A program made the translations under genes and the position numbers. A stretch of DNA of 47,015 bases from NCBI GenBank assembly GCA_020882975.1, contig JAHRFD010000033.1, positions 1,885 through 48,899 of the forward strand, given 5' to 3'. The DNA is from Microcoleus sp. EPA2. GTDB lineage: Bacteria; Cyanobacteriota; Cyanobacteriia; Cyanobacteriales; Microcoleaceae. Under the pieces are notes generated by a model. The model was not told the DNA's origin. It worked only from the letters and a program-made list of their open reading frames with translations, and ran no database searches. This document shows, piece after piece, positions 1 through 8,942 of the stretch. The stretch's first letter is position 1, and each line of letters opens with the position of its first letter.

Positions 1-569
1 GATAAGACAGATGAATACAGGACGATGCTACCACATTTGATATCAAATCCTCTCTTCATCAGAATTATTAATCTCTCTCTGATCTTCCTTCGCGCCCTTT
101 GCGCCTTCGCGGTTAAATCATTCCGATGCAATTTGAATTATTTTTACCACAGAGAACGCAGAGGACACAGAGGAAGATAAGAGAGATGAATTCAGCTTGG
201 TGCTACCCCATTTGATATCAAATCCTCTCTTCATCAGAATTATTAATCTCTCTCTGATCTTCCTTCGCGCCCTTTGCGCCTTCGCGGTTAAATCATTCCG
301 ATACAACTGGAATTATTTTTACCACAGAGAACGCAGAGGACACAGAGGAAGATAAGACAGATGAATACAGGACGATGCTACCACATTTGATATCAAATCC
401 TCTCTTCATCAGAATTATTAATCTCTCTCTGATCTTCCTTCGCGCCCTTTGCGCCTTCGCGGTTAAATCATTCCGATACAACCGGAATTATTTTTACCAC
501 AGAGAACGCAGAGGACACAGAGGGAGATAAGAGAGATGAATGCAGCTTGGTGCTACCCCATTTGATATG
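1..569. repeat. 175-bp tandem repeat array (3 full units plus a partial fourth)
   Basis: Units begin at 1, 176, 351 and 526 with the same GATAAGA start, an exact 175-bp period. Units 1 and 3 resemble each other (GACGATGCTACCACATTTG) and units 2 and 4 resemble each other (CAGCTTGGTGCTACCCC), so the array looks like a duplicated 350-bp dimer. The core holds the A+G-rich string ACAGAGAACGCAGAGGACAC and the string CCTTTGCGCCTTCGCGG. Because unit 1 starts at the window edge, the array may extend upstream. The 62-aa minus-strand frames inside it are repeat artefacts. Confidence 0.95.
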
Positions 570-596
570 AGTCCTGTTAATTATTTAAAATTATGC

Positions 597-625
597 TTGA
601 CAAGGCTCATCCGTATTATTATGAT
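597..625 (+). promoter_or_regulatory. Predicted sigma-70 promoter with near-perfect consensus
   Basis: A perfect -35 box TTGACA (597-602) is followed after 17 bp by TATGAT (620-625), five of six matches to the -10 consensus. Transcription would start near 632 and run towards the RTX gene at 921, giving a leader of about 290 nt that contains the hairpin element at 738-820. The region is otherwise AT-rich and non-coding. A second TTGACA at 875-880 lacks a good -10 box. Confidence 0.5.
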
Positions 626-737
626 ATTTTATCATATTTAATACTAATTTGGGATTTAATCTCAGTATTATTACGTACAATATTGAGACCAAAATCAATT
701 TAGGTTGTACCAATTTAATGGGTCGTTGCACATATCT

Positions 738-820
738 CGATCCCCCTAAATCCCCCTTAAAAAGGGGGACTTCAAAAAGCTTCCGGTCCCCCCCTTCTTA
801 AGGGGGGCTAGGGGGGATCG
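738..820. repeat. Palindromic CCCCC/GGGGG repeat element, copy A
   Basis: The element begins CGATCCCCCTAAATCCCCC and ends GGGGGGCTAGGGGGGATCG, so its ends are inverted repeats, and an inner AAGGGGGAC...GTCCCCCC pair adds a second stem. Related copies occur at 8906, 10755, 11034, 16379 and 44431. It lies in the predicted leader of the RTX gene and could form a strong RNA hairpin there. Confidence 0.85.
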
Positions 821-920
821 AATTCTACGGGGCCTCATAAAAAGTTGGTATTCCCAGTCCTAGGGCGACATTGCTTGACAGATAAAACATCGTTTTTATT
901 TGAAATTTAGGTGCATCTAT

Positions 921-3900
921 ATGGGACAGATAATTATCAACGAATTCCGCAGGGCTACAGGAGATATTACCGGCAACGAGTATGTCGAGTTATTGCTGAC
1001 AGAAGATTTAACTGTAACTCAGCTTCAGAGCTATTTTGTGGGGGATTCAACTGTTCCTACAACAGCTAAATATTCAGCTTACAGATTTACTAATATGGCG
1101 AGTATTGCGCCTGTTTTTAAAGCAGGAACAATAATTGCTATTGGTGGCCCTCCAGCTAATCAAGAGATTGTTTACAATCCTCTACCGCTTGGCACAAATA
1201 ATGATTGGAATATTACATTGAGTGCCGAAGGTGGATTTTTGACCAAGTTACTACCAGTCGGAAACTTTGATAGCGATTTAGCTGCTTCCGATGTTGTATA
1301 TGTTGATAATACTACCCCTCTCACTACAACCAATACAGTAGATTCCATCGCCTGGAGGACATCAGGAACCCACGGAGAATTTGGCAATGCAGCTAAAGTA
1401 CAAATTGCAGCAGCCAACAACGGTGGCATTGTCGAGTTTTCCAGTGCTTTGGGCGGAGTTAATAAAACTATAAATTATGCTGTCAACAGCCCCGGTTCCC
1501 TCGGTTTGCCCAATGGTGGAATTAACACTATTTATATTAATAACCTCCGCAATCCCCAGGTAAATAGCGCTCCAAATTTGGCAAATCCTACTGTTAATCC
1601 ATCATTCCAGATTAACGAAGATATAACTAACTCAGCTAACACAGGATTTAGTTTTGGTGGCTATCTTGCGGAGTTGGGTACTGATGCTAATCAGGATATG
1701 TTAGGGGTCGTTGTTACGGGAGTTGAAAATATTAACGGCAATTGGCAATTCTCGACTAATAGTGGCAATAGTTGGACAAATTTTGGTAATGTTTCTGAAA
1801 ATTTAGCAACTGTTTTAGGAACGAATGTTGTTTATAATGGCTTACTTGGTAACACTCCTAGCGAGCAAGGTTGGCTGAATTTTACTAATTTAAATGCTGC
1901 GACTCCTGGGGTTATTGCTTCGGAAATATTTAGCGGGAATGGAGTTAATTTAAATAGCACTGCTGCTAATAATATTTATGCGGGGTATACCAACAATCCT
2001 TTAAATCCTTCATTTCCGATCCTCGATCGCAATTCGGGCTTTAGTATATCTTTTAATCTGCAAATTCTTTCCGAATCGCGCACTAATCCCAATCGAGCTG
2101 GTTTTAGTATTATAGCGGTAACAAGCGATCGCAAAGCAATTGAAATTGGTTTTCAACAGCTATCTGCAACTTCTGGGAATATTTTTGCTCAGGGAGACGG
2201 CATTACTCCTAATCCAGGGGGGCAAACTAATAGCTTATTTGTGGCTGCGGAGAATGTTGCTTACAACACTAATCTTGCTACTAATTATACTCTGAAAGTG
2301 CAAGGCGCAAATTACTTTCTTTATAATGATAGCGAGGTAATCCTAACCGGCCCACTCCGAGATTATACTGCCTTTAGCGGTGCGATCGATCCTTACGAAA
2401 CTCCTAATTTTATATTTCTAGGAGACGATAATACTTCAGCCCAAGCTAATATTAACCTGACAAGAGTCTCGGTGCAAACACCTGGGAAAGTGCGTTTTTT
2501 ACCCAACTCAGACTATTATAGTACCTCTGGTAGCGAGCCAAAAATTACCTTTCGCGCGTGGGATGGAAGTAACGGAATTGCTAGCGGTACAACGGGTGTC
2601 AATGCTTCTGTCACTGGGGGAAAAACACCGTTTAGCACTAATGCCATAACATCTACAATTACTGTTAATCCAGTTAACGATGCGCCGTCGTTTGTCAAAG
2701 GGTTCGATCGCACTCTCAACCGCAACGCAGGCCCGCAAAGCGTTACTGGATGGGCTACAGCGATTTCCGCAGGGCCAGCCAACGAGTCGGGACAAAGCCT
2801 CAACTTTCAAGTGGTGGGGAATGACAATACAGGTTTATTTAGTGTAGCACCTGCGATCGACTCTTTAGGACAACTAACGTTTACGCCCGCCCCAGGTAAA
2901 ACTGGTAGTGCTACGATTACTATAAATCTCAAAGACAGCGGCGGTAGTGATAACGGTGGCGTGGATACTTCGCCCAATCAAACTTTCAATATCAACGTCA
3001 ATAATACAGGTACATTTAACTTTAGTCAAGCCGATTATACGGTTAATGAAAACGGTAATTTTGCGACAATTACTGTGACTCGCACTGATGAGACCAATGC
3101 ACTAGCTAGTATCGATTATAACACAAGTAATGGCTCGGCGAATGCTGGTAGTGATTATACCGCAACATCTGGTACTTTGAATTTTGCGATCGGCGAAACC
3201 AGTAAATTTTTCACTATTGAAATTATTGATGACACCTTAGTAGAAGGAAATGAAACTGTTAATTTAAGATTAATTTCTCCTACTAATGGGGCTGATTTGG
3301 GGGCTATTTCTACGGCTGTTTTGACTATTGTAGATACGACACCAATTCCAACTCCCACACCTACGGAAACTCCGACTCCGACTCCAACTCCGACACCTAC
3401 AGAAACTCCGATTCCAACTCCGACACCTACAGAAACTCCGACTCCGACTCCGACACCTGCGGAAACTCCGACTCCGACACCTGCGGAAACTCCGACTCCG
3501 ATTCCGACTCCGACACCTACGGAAACTCCGACTCCGACTCCGACACCTACGGAAACTCCGACTCCGATTCCAACTCCGACACCTACGGAAACTCCGACTC
3601 CAACTCCGACACCTACGGAAACTCCGACTCCGACACCTGCGGAAACTCCGACTCCGACACCTACGGAAACTCCGACTCCGACTCCGACACCTACGGAAAC
3701 TCCGATTCCAACTCCGACACCTGCGGAAACTCCGACTCCGATTCCAACTCCGACACCTACGGAAACTCCGACTCCGATTCAGAAGCCTGCGGAAACTCCG
3801 ACTCCGATTCCGACACCTACGGAAACTCCGATTCCGACACCGACACCTGCGGAAACTCCGATTCCGACACCGACACCTGCGGAAACTCCGACTCCGATTG

Positions 3901-5594
3901 TGACGCCTGCGGAAACTCCGATTCCGACTCCGACGCCTGCGGAAACTCCGACTCCGATTCAGAAGCCTGCGGAAACTCCGACTCCGATTCCGATTCCGAC
4001 ACCTGCGGAAACTCCGACTCCGATTCCGACACCGACACCTGCGGAAACTCCGACTCCGATTCCGATTCCGACACCTGCGGAAACTCCAACTCCGACTCCG
4101 ACGCCTGCGGAAACTCCAACTCCGATTCCGACTCCGACACCTGCGGAAACTCCAACTCCGACTCCGACGCCTGCGGAAACTCCAACTCCGACTCCGACAC
4201 CTGCGGAAACTCCGACTCCGATTCCGACACCGACACCTGCGGAAACTCCGACTCCAATTTCAACACCTGCGGAAATTCCGACTCCGATTCCGACTCAGAC
4301 GCCTGCGGAAACTCCGATTCCACAGAAAATTGTCATTCCAACGGTGACTATAATTCTGGCTGAAAATTTGACTCAGATTCCGACTGCGATTTCAGTGGGG
4401 ATGGGTACCCACCATCCAACGCCCCTCCCACCTGTGGAAATGCTGACTGATTTTGATGGGGGAAATATCGATACTTTTTCGGAAAACTGCTTTTGCGATC
4501 GCACTATTTTACCAGATATCCCGTCCCTTCTTCACCCCAATATTACTCAACATACTTTCAGCCCTACTGAGGGTAAAGATACCTTAACCGGGACTAATTT
4601 TAACGACATTATCAATGGTTTCAAGGGTAGCGACTTGCTGATTGGATTGCAAGGTGGCGACTATATTTATGGTGGATTTCCTAGTCACATTTATGTCGCC
4701 CCGGATACAGACAGCGACACCATATTTGGTAACGAAAATAATGACTATATCATCGCTCATGCTGGCCATGATATTATTTATTCAGGTAAGGATCATGATT
4801 TGGCGATCGGTGGCAAAAACCATGACTTAATCTGGGGCGATAAGGGCAATGATACTCTAGTTGGCGGTGAAGGTGCTGATAGTCTATTTGGTGGCACTTC
4901 TAACTCGTCTGATGGCGATTTAACGGGACGAGATTTGCTATTTGGCGATCGCGATCGAGATTTTCTCCATGGACAAGAAGGCAAAGACACTCTGTCTGGT
5001 GGCAAATCTCATGATACCTTACACGGTGGCAAAAATAACGATTTAATCTTCGGCAATACCGGCAATGATTTACTATTAGGAGATTTAGGCAATGACAGCA
5101 TCTGTGGCGGCCCAGGAGACGATACAATTATGGGAGATATGGATAATATTTCCCCAGATGTTAGCGCTCAAAAAGATTACCTCTGTGGCGGTAATGACAA
5201 TGACTTCATTTTTGGCAATGACGATACCGATCAATTGTGCGGTGGTGAAGGAAATGATACTCTTCAAGGTGGCAAAGATGACGATACTTTGATTGGAGGC
5301 CTAGGTGAGGACTGGCTAATGGGAGATTTAGGCGATGATACGTTACAAGGTGGAAATGGAAGAGATTACTTTGTATTAACTGCGCCCGAAGGCAGCGATG
5401 TAATTACTGATTTTACCCCGGATGAAGATGTGCTTATTTTAACAGGAAACTTGACAGTCGATCGACTCCGCATCATCCCAGAAAACAATGCCACTTTCAT
5501 CAGGATAGCCTCCAGCGATCGACTTTTAGCTATACTCAAAGGAGTACAAGCAAATGCGAAGGCGATCGACATTCTCTTCCACACACTTACCTGA
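921..5594 (+). CDS. Large secreted RTX (hemolysin-type calcium-binding) protein with LTD-like, cadherin-like and Calx-beta domains
   Basis: This 1557-aa protein is probably exported by type I secretion and acts outside the cell as an adhesin, matrix or surface protein. Residues 1-95 resemble a lamin-tail-like domain ([20 protein letters not shown]). A cadherin-like PVNDAPSF motif lies near residue 583, and a Calx-beta domain ([16 protein letters not shown], ending VLTIVD) spans about 699-800. A Pro/Thr/Glu-rich stalk covers about 806-1133, and GGxGxDxLxG calcium-binding nonapeptides run from about 1217 to 1478. The C-terminal block ([17 protein letters not shown]) is the usual ending of cyanobacterial RTX proteins. 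There is no Sec signal peptide, as expected for type I substrates. I chose ATG 921 because AGGTG lies 8 nt upstream; a TTG at 900 is the only longer alternative. No T1SS genes are in the window. The exact ligand is unknown. Confidence 0.85.
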   Translation: MGQIIINEFRRATGDITGNEYVELLLTEDLTVTQLQSYFVGDSTVPTTAKYSAYRFTNMASIAPVFKAGTIIAIGGPPANQEIVYNPLPLGTNNDWNITLSAEGGFLTKLLPVGNFDSDLAASDVVYVDNTTPLTTTNTVDSIAWRTSGTHGEFGNAAKVQIAAANNGGIVEFSSALGGVNKTINYAVNSPGSLGLPNGGINTIYINNLRNPQVNSAPNLANPTVNPSFQINEDITNSANTGFSFGGYLAELGTDANQDMLGVVVTGVENINGNWQFSTNSGNSWTNFGNVSENLATVLGTNVVYNGLLGNTPSEQGWLNFTNLNAATPGVIASEIFSGNGVNLNSTAANNIYAGYTNNPLNPSFPILDRNSGFSISFNLQILSESRTNPNRAGFSIIAVTSDRKAIEIGFQQLSATSGNIFAQGDGITPNPGGQTNSLFVAAENVAYNTNLATNYTLKVQGANYFLYNDSEVILTGPLRDYTAFSGAIDPYETPNFIFLGDDNTSAQANINLTRVSVQTPGKVRFLPNSDYYSTSGSEPKITFRAWDGSNGIASGTTGVNASVTGGKTPFSTNAITSTITVNPVNDAPSFVKGFDRTLNRNAGPQSVTGWATAISAGPANESGQSLNFQVVGNDNTGLFSVAPAIDSLGQLTFTPAPGKTGSATITINLKDSGGSDNGGVDTSPNQTFNINVNNTGTFNFSQADYTVNENGNFATITVTRTDETNALASIDYNTSNGSANAGSDYTATSGTLNFAIGETSKFFTIEIIDDTLVEGNETVNLRLISPTNGADLGAISTAVLTIVDTTPIPTPTPTETPTPTPTPTPTETPIPTPTPTETPTPTPTPAETPTPTPAETPTPIPTPTPTETPTPTPTPTETPTPIPTPTPTETPTPTPTPTETPTPTPAETPTPTPTETPTPTPTPTETPIPTPTPAETPTPIPTPTPTETPTPIQKPAETPTPIPTPTETPIPTPTPAETPIPTPTPAETPTPIVTPAETPIPTPTPAETPTPIQKPAETPTPIPIPTPAETPTPIPTPTPAETPTPIPIPTPAETPTPTPTPAETPTPIPTPTPAETPTPTPTPAETPTPTPTPAETPTPIPTPTPAETPTPISTPAEIPTPIPTQTPAETPIPQKIVIPTVTIILAENLTQIPTAISVGMGTHHPTPLPPVEMLTDFDGGNIDTFSENCFCDRTILPDIPSLLHPNITQHTFSPTEGKDTLTGTNFNDIINGFKGSDLLIGLQGGDYIYGGFPSHIYVAPDTDSDTIFGNENNDYIIAHAGHDIIYSGKDHDLAIGGKNHDLIWGDKGNDTLVGGEGADSLFGGTSNSSDGDLTGRDLLFGDRDRDFLHGQEGKDTLSGGKSHDTLHGGKNNDLIFGNTGNDLLLGDLGNDSICGGPGDDTIMGDMDNISPDVSAQKDYLCGGNDNDFIFGNDDTDQLCGGEGNDTLQGGKDDDTLIGGLGEDWLMGDLGDDTLQGGNGRDYFVLTAPEGSDVITDFTPDEDVLILTGNLTVDRLRIIPENNATFIRIASSDRLLAILKGVQANAKAIDILFHTLT
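3341..4325 (+). repeat. Coding minisatellite encoding TPTPTPxETP repeats
   Basis: About 985 bp consist of permutations of ACTCCGACACCTGCGGAAAC-type units, with lengths in multiples of 6 bp, encoding (T/I)PTP repeats punctuated by ETP or AETP. The first half uses mostly ACGGAAAC (TE) and the second half mostly GCGGAAAC (AE), which points to local expansion of two unit types. All units keep the frame, so length changes would alter only the stalk of the RTX protein. Long reverse-strand frames here, such as the one rich in Ser-Glu-Ser, are by-products of the periodicity. Confidence 0.95.
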
Positions 5595-5623
5595 TACCAA
5601 ACCCGGCTGAAATACCCATCATA

Positions 5624-5697
5624 TAAAATCCTCTCTTCTCTTCCTTCGCGTCCTTGGTGCCTTCGCGGTTAAATCATGCCGATACAACCGGAATTGA
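5624..5697. repeat. Dispersed partial copy of the 175-bp repeat
   Basis: The string AAATCCTCTCTTC followed by CTTCCTTCGCGTCCTTGG, CCTTCGCGGTTAAATCATGCC and GATACAACCGGAATTG matches the inner part of the units at 1-569. It sits in the 277-bp gap between the RTX gene and the next oxidoreductase, so the same family flanks the RTX gene on both sides. I see no gene in this gap. Confidence 0.8.
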
Positions 5698-5871
5698 TAT
5701 CAACAATTGTCTTCATAATTTCCTCAGAATTGAGAGTTAGTCTCAAGATAGAACGATCGCCCGATTCACTCGATCGAGGAAATATCCCATTGATGTGACA
5801 CTAAACTATCCCGTGTTACTTTTCCTCCCAGGGCTAAAGCCACTGGGTTTCCAAGCTCCCGCGAGGTTTTT

Positions 5872-7404
5872 ATGAAAACAGATTACCTGATTGTCGGCAG
5901 TGGTTTATCCGCACTGGTTTTTGGGGCCTTGATGGCAAATTCTGGCAAAACCGTGCACATCCTCGAAGCCCATGAACATCCGGGGGGCTTTGGTCATACC
6001 TTTACAATGGCAAAAAAATATACGTTTAATGCCCAATTTCACTACGTTTGGGATTGCGGTGAAGGACACACTGTCAATCGCGTACTCAAAAAGCTAGGTT
6101 TGGATCGAGATGTAACTTTTGAGCGTTACGATCCCAATGGCTTCGATCACATGAAAATGCCTGGATATTCCCTGGAAATTCCTTCAGAATCAACAGAATT
6201 GAGCCGCAGATTGTCCCTGTTGTTTCCTGAAGATGCCACTCGAATTTCCCAATTTATCAACGAAGTTGAAAAGACTGCCGCCGGCTTAAAAAAACTAGCT
6301 CCTCCCATCAAACCAGTGGAATTAGTCAAACATTTCAGTGAGGTATTTTGTGCCATTCAATATCTCAATAGTACACTTCAGGATGTTTTCGATAAATTTA
6401 AACTTCCACAAGCAGCCCAAACCTTATTAGCCTTGCAATGGCCTGATTTTCTACTGCCACCAAATCAACTTTCTTTCTATGCGTGGATTGCCTTATTTAG
6501 AGGCTATCAAGAAGGTGCATTTTACCCAACCCAACATTTTGAGGATGTCATCAATTCCTTAGTTCAAGTCATTGAATCCCACGGCGGCAAGGTGCAGCTA
6601 AATCATGAAGTCATCAATTTTAGACTCACCAACCGAACTGTTACGGGAGTGCAAGCAATGGATTTGACCTCCCATCAAACTCATGAATTCACCGGAGACA
6701 CCGTGATTTGCAACCTCGATCCGAAAAAAGCAGCCAAAATGATTGGTGAGGAACTGTTCTCTAAAACAGTAAGGCGGAAACTGAATTATGAGTATTCTGC
6801 ATCTAACTACATGGTCTACTGTGTTGTCAAAGATATCGATCTCCGAGACTATGGATTTGGCAAGTGGAATACGTTTCATTCTGGGCATCAAGATTTGAAT
6901 GAAGCATTTGCTCAAATGTACGAGCAAAATGATTTTTCTAATCCCAGTTTTGCCATCACAACTCCAACTTTATTGACTGAATCACGGAGAGATTGTCCCG
7001 AAGATTGTCAAATAGTTGAATTTCTCACTGTTGCTAATTACAGTTATTTTAAGCAACTCTGGGATAGCGATCGCAAAGCTTATCGAAACAAGAAAAAAGA
7101 AATTTTGGATTCAATTTTAGACGTAGTTGAGAAACACTACGTTCCGAATTTCCGCAAACACATGGTCTTTCATATTACAGGAAGTCCCACCACTAACGAG
7201 CGCTTCTGCTGGTGTCCTAATGGCAATTCTTATGGTTCTAGTCTAACGCCCCGTAACATGGGAGTCGATCGCCTAAATCACGAAACATCCCTCAACAATT
7301 TCTATTTCTGTAATGCCTCCTCCGGCTACCCAGGATTTGCGCCGACCTTTTGGACAGGAGCACTTTTGTATCAACGTTTATCAGGCGATCCAATTTTAGG
7401 CTAG
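5872..7404 (+). CDS. FAD-dependent oxidoreductase of the phytoene desaturase / retinol saturase (CrtISO-like) family
   Basis: This 510-aa protein probably oxidises, reduces or isomerises an isoprenoid or other lipid with bound FAD. The Rossmann dinucleotide motif is at the N-terminus (DYLIVGSGLSALVFG), followed by an acidic residue and GG in LEAHEHPGGFGHT. The C-terminal FAD-contact block FYFCNASSGYPGFAPTFWTG matches the phytoene dehydrogenase/retinol saturase superfamily, and the length is typical. A GAGG sequence precedes the ATG. The next gene, 133 bp downstream on the same strand, is another FAD oxidoreductase, so they may share a pathway. The substrate cannot be told from sequence; a carotenoid isomerase or a fatty-lipid saturase are both possible. 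Confidence 0.8.
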   Translation: MKTDYLIVGSGLSALVFGALMANSGKTVHILEAHEHPGGFGHTFTMAKKYTFNAQFHYVWDCGEGHTVNRVLKKLGLDRDVTFERYDPNGFDHMKMPGYSLEIPSESTELSRRLSLLFPEDATRISQFINEVEKTAAGLKKLAPPIKPVELVKHFSEVFCAIQYLNSTLQDVFDKFKLPQAAQTLLALQWPDFLLPPNQLSFYAWIALFRGYQEGAFYPTQHFEDVINSLVQVIESHGGKVQLNHEVINFRLTNRTVTGVQAMDLTSHQTHEFTGDTVICNLDPKKAAKMIGEELFSKTVRRKLNYEYSASNYMVYCVVKDIDLRDYGFGKWNTFHSGHQDLNEAFAQMYEQNDFSNPSFAITTPTLLTESRRDCPEDCQIVEFLTVANYSYFKQLWDSDRKAYRNKKKEILDSILDVVEKHYVPNFRKHMVFHITGSPTTNERFCWCPNGNSYGSSLTPRNMGVDRLNHETSLNNFYFCNASSGYPGFAPTFWTGALLYQRLSGDPILG

Positions 7405-7450
7405 GAGGAATTCTCTAATAAAAAACACGAGGCAGAGCCTCTAGCAATGC

Positions 7451-7514
7451 GTTCCCAGGTAGAACCTGGGAACGATAATTTATTCCATATTCCATATTCC
7501 ATCTTCCATCTTCC
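7451..7514. repeat. Hairpin plus heptamer short tandem repeats
   Basis: GTTCCCAGGT (7451-7460) pairs perfectly with ACCTGGGAAC (7464-7473) over a 3-nt loop. It is followed at 7483-7514 by four heptamers of the type TTCCATA/TTCCATC, the short tandem repeats common in filamentous cyanobacteria. Both lie between two co-directional oxidoreductase genes. The hairpin lacks a T tract, so termination is not clear. Confidence 0.8.
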
Positions 7515-7537
7515 TTCTATCAATTTAGGAGAGAACC

Positions 7538-8752
7538 ATGAGAATTGCAATTGTTGGAGGCGGAGCTAGTGGAATGGCCACAGCCTACTGGCTCGATAAA
7601 CAGAAGCATGATGTTACAGTGTTTGAAAAACAGCCAATTTTAGGCGGACATATTCGGACACTCAACAAAAACGTTGCGCCCAATCAATCTGAGTGTAAAG
7701 ATATCTTAGAAAATGGAGTATTAGAATTTCCGACAGTGTTTTATAATTTTGCTACTCTCATGGAAGAGCTAGGAGTAGAATTAGAACCTGTGGAAATAGG
7801 TTCTTCGCTATTTTTTAAAGACGGTCGCCACTTTTTATCAGCAGTCGCCATTCAGAAAAACTTCACGGGAATTCAACGCCTGATTGAATATTTACAACTC
7901 GATGCTCTCTATGCTCGTTCTGCTGGATTCATCCTGAAAATGCGATTTTCTCAAACGCATGATTTCTACGATATGCCACTGGGTCAGCCTTTAAATAGCT
8001 CCTGTGTACGCAATACTTGGCTCAAGTTACTGACGATGTATAGCTACTCGATACCTTTTGAAATCATCAACAATTTTCCAGCAGAATTGGCGATTCCCAT
8101 GCTACGGGAATATGCGTCGGTGAACTGGGTAAGGATTAAAGGTGGCGTGTATTCTTACATTGAAAAAATTATTGAGTGCTTTGGGGGTAAAATTTTGGTG
8201 AATGTGGAAATTGAGAGTATTTGTAGAGGCGCTGATGGTGTAAAAATTGTGCTGTCTACTGGGGAGATTCAGGAGTTTGATAAGGTTGTGTTTGCCACAC
8301 CTCCCGATCGCGTAATGAAGCTGTTGTCTGACCCGACGGAGGCGGAAACTAAGCGGTTTTCGGCATGGGAAGCCAATTATGCGACTACTTTGCTGCATTC
8401 GGATACATCCATGTACGATCGCTACGGTATTCGCAAGTTATCAGAATTTGATTTTTTTGAAACAGACAAAGGATGGGGCTATAATGCGAGTTTAAATCAG
8501 CTTTGTGGCATCTCATCTCCGCGGGAATACAGTTTAGCTTTTCACCTGGATGAATTGATTGCAAAAGACCAAATTATTCACATTCAGAAACATCACACCC
8601 CTTTATATACAGTGGAATCTTTCCGATATCGAAATGAAATTATCGAGACTAATGGAGAGAATCATACTTATCATGCGGGGGCTTATTTGGGTGATGGTTT
8701 GCATGAAGGAGCGATTACGTCTGCTTTGCGAGTTGCTAAATTAATCGGTTGA
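7538..8752 (+). CDS. FAD/NAD(P)-binding amine-oxidase-like protein (COG2907 type)
   Basis: The 404-aa product is a predicted flavoprotein of the amine oxidase superfamily. It shows the N-terminal FAD motif MRIAIVGGGASGMATAYWL, the ribose-binding acidic residue in VFEKQPILGGHIRT, and a C-terminal FAD motif (GAYLGDGLHEGAITSALRVA) characteristic of the COG2907 group. GGAGAG lies 6 nt before the ATG. In other bacteria COG2907 genes often sit with cyclopropane-fatty-acid synthase and DUF1365 genes; neither is here, and the partner is instead the CrtISO/retinol-saturase-like gene upstream. A role in lipid or isoprenoid modification is therefore an inference. The reaction is unknown. Confidence 0.8.
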   Translation: MRIAIVGGGASGMATAYWLDKQKHDVTVFEKQPILGGHIRTLNKNVAPNQSECKDILENGVLEFPTVFYNFATLMEELGVELEPVEIGSSLFFKDGRHFLSAVAIQKNFTGIQRLIEYLQLDALYARSAGFILKMRFSQTHDFYDMPLGQPLNSSCVRNTWLKLLTMYSYSIPFEIINNFPAELAIPMLREYASVNWVRIKGGVYSYIEKIIECFGGKILVNVEIESICRGADGVKIVLSTGEIQEFDKVVFATPPDRVMKLLSDPTEAETKRFSAWEANYATTLLHSDTSMYDRYGIRKLSEFDFFETDKGWGYNASLNQLCGISSPREYSLAFHLDELIAKDQIIHIQKHHTPLYTVESFRYRNEIIETNGENHTYHAGAYLGDGLHEGAITSALRVAKLIG

Positions 8753-8769
8753 GCTGAATCTACCTCTGT

Positions 8770-8841
8770 CATAATCATTGTGGAACAGACAAGATGCCTG
8801 TTCTTGACTGTCTTTTTAGGAGATGTCTAATAGACATCTCC
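8770..8841. repeat. Dispersed hairpin element, copy 1 (GAACAG...GCCTGTTC) with an added GGAGATGTCT stem
   Basis: CATAAT and TGTGGAACAGAC lead into GCCTGTTCTTGA, then TTTTTAG and AGATGTCTAA. A perfect inverted repeat GGAGATGTCT / AGACATCTCC (8819-8828 and 8832-8841) closes it. The reverse complement of 41659-41719 matches most of this string, so the two are copies of one element. It lies between convergent genes and might also act as a terminator. Confidence 0.8.
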
Positions 8842-8905
8842 CAAAATTATTGTGGGGAGTAGATTATACCATTTTCATAAAGTCCTACTACAGATCTAGT
8901 TCAAA

Positions 8906-8939
8906 GCCCCCCCTTAGTAAGGGGGGGTTGGGGGGGTAG
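8906..8939. repeat. Palindromic CCCCC/GGGGG repeat, copy B
   Basis: GCCCCCCCTTAGTAAGGGGGGG is a short hairpin of the same family as 738-820. It ends four bases before the stop codon of the minus-strand GH116 gene and may serve as its 3' end structure. Confidence 0.8.
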
Positions 8940-8942
8940 ATA

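Noticed and set aside
118..481. Two 62-aa minus-strand frames with similar N-terminal sequences
   Set aside because: They are translations of the 175-bp repeat and differ only where the repeat differs; such frames are often mis-annotated.
3817..4323. 168-aa minus-strand frame rich in Ser-Glu-Phe-Pro
   Set aside because: It is the reverse reading of the Pro/Thr minisatellite and has no independent support.
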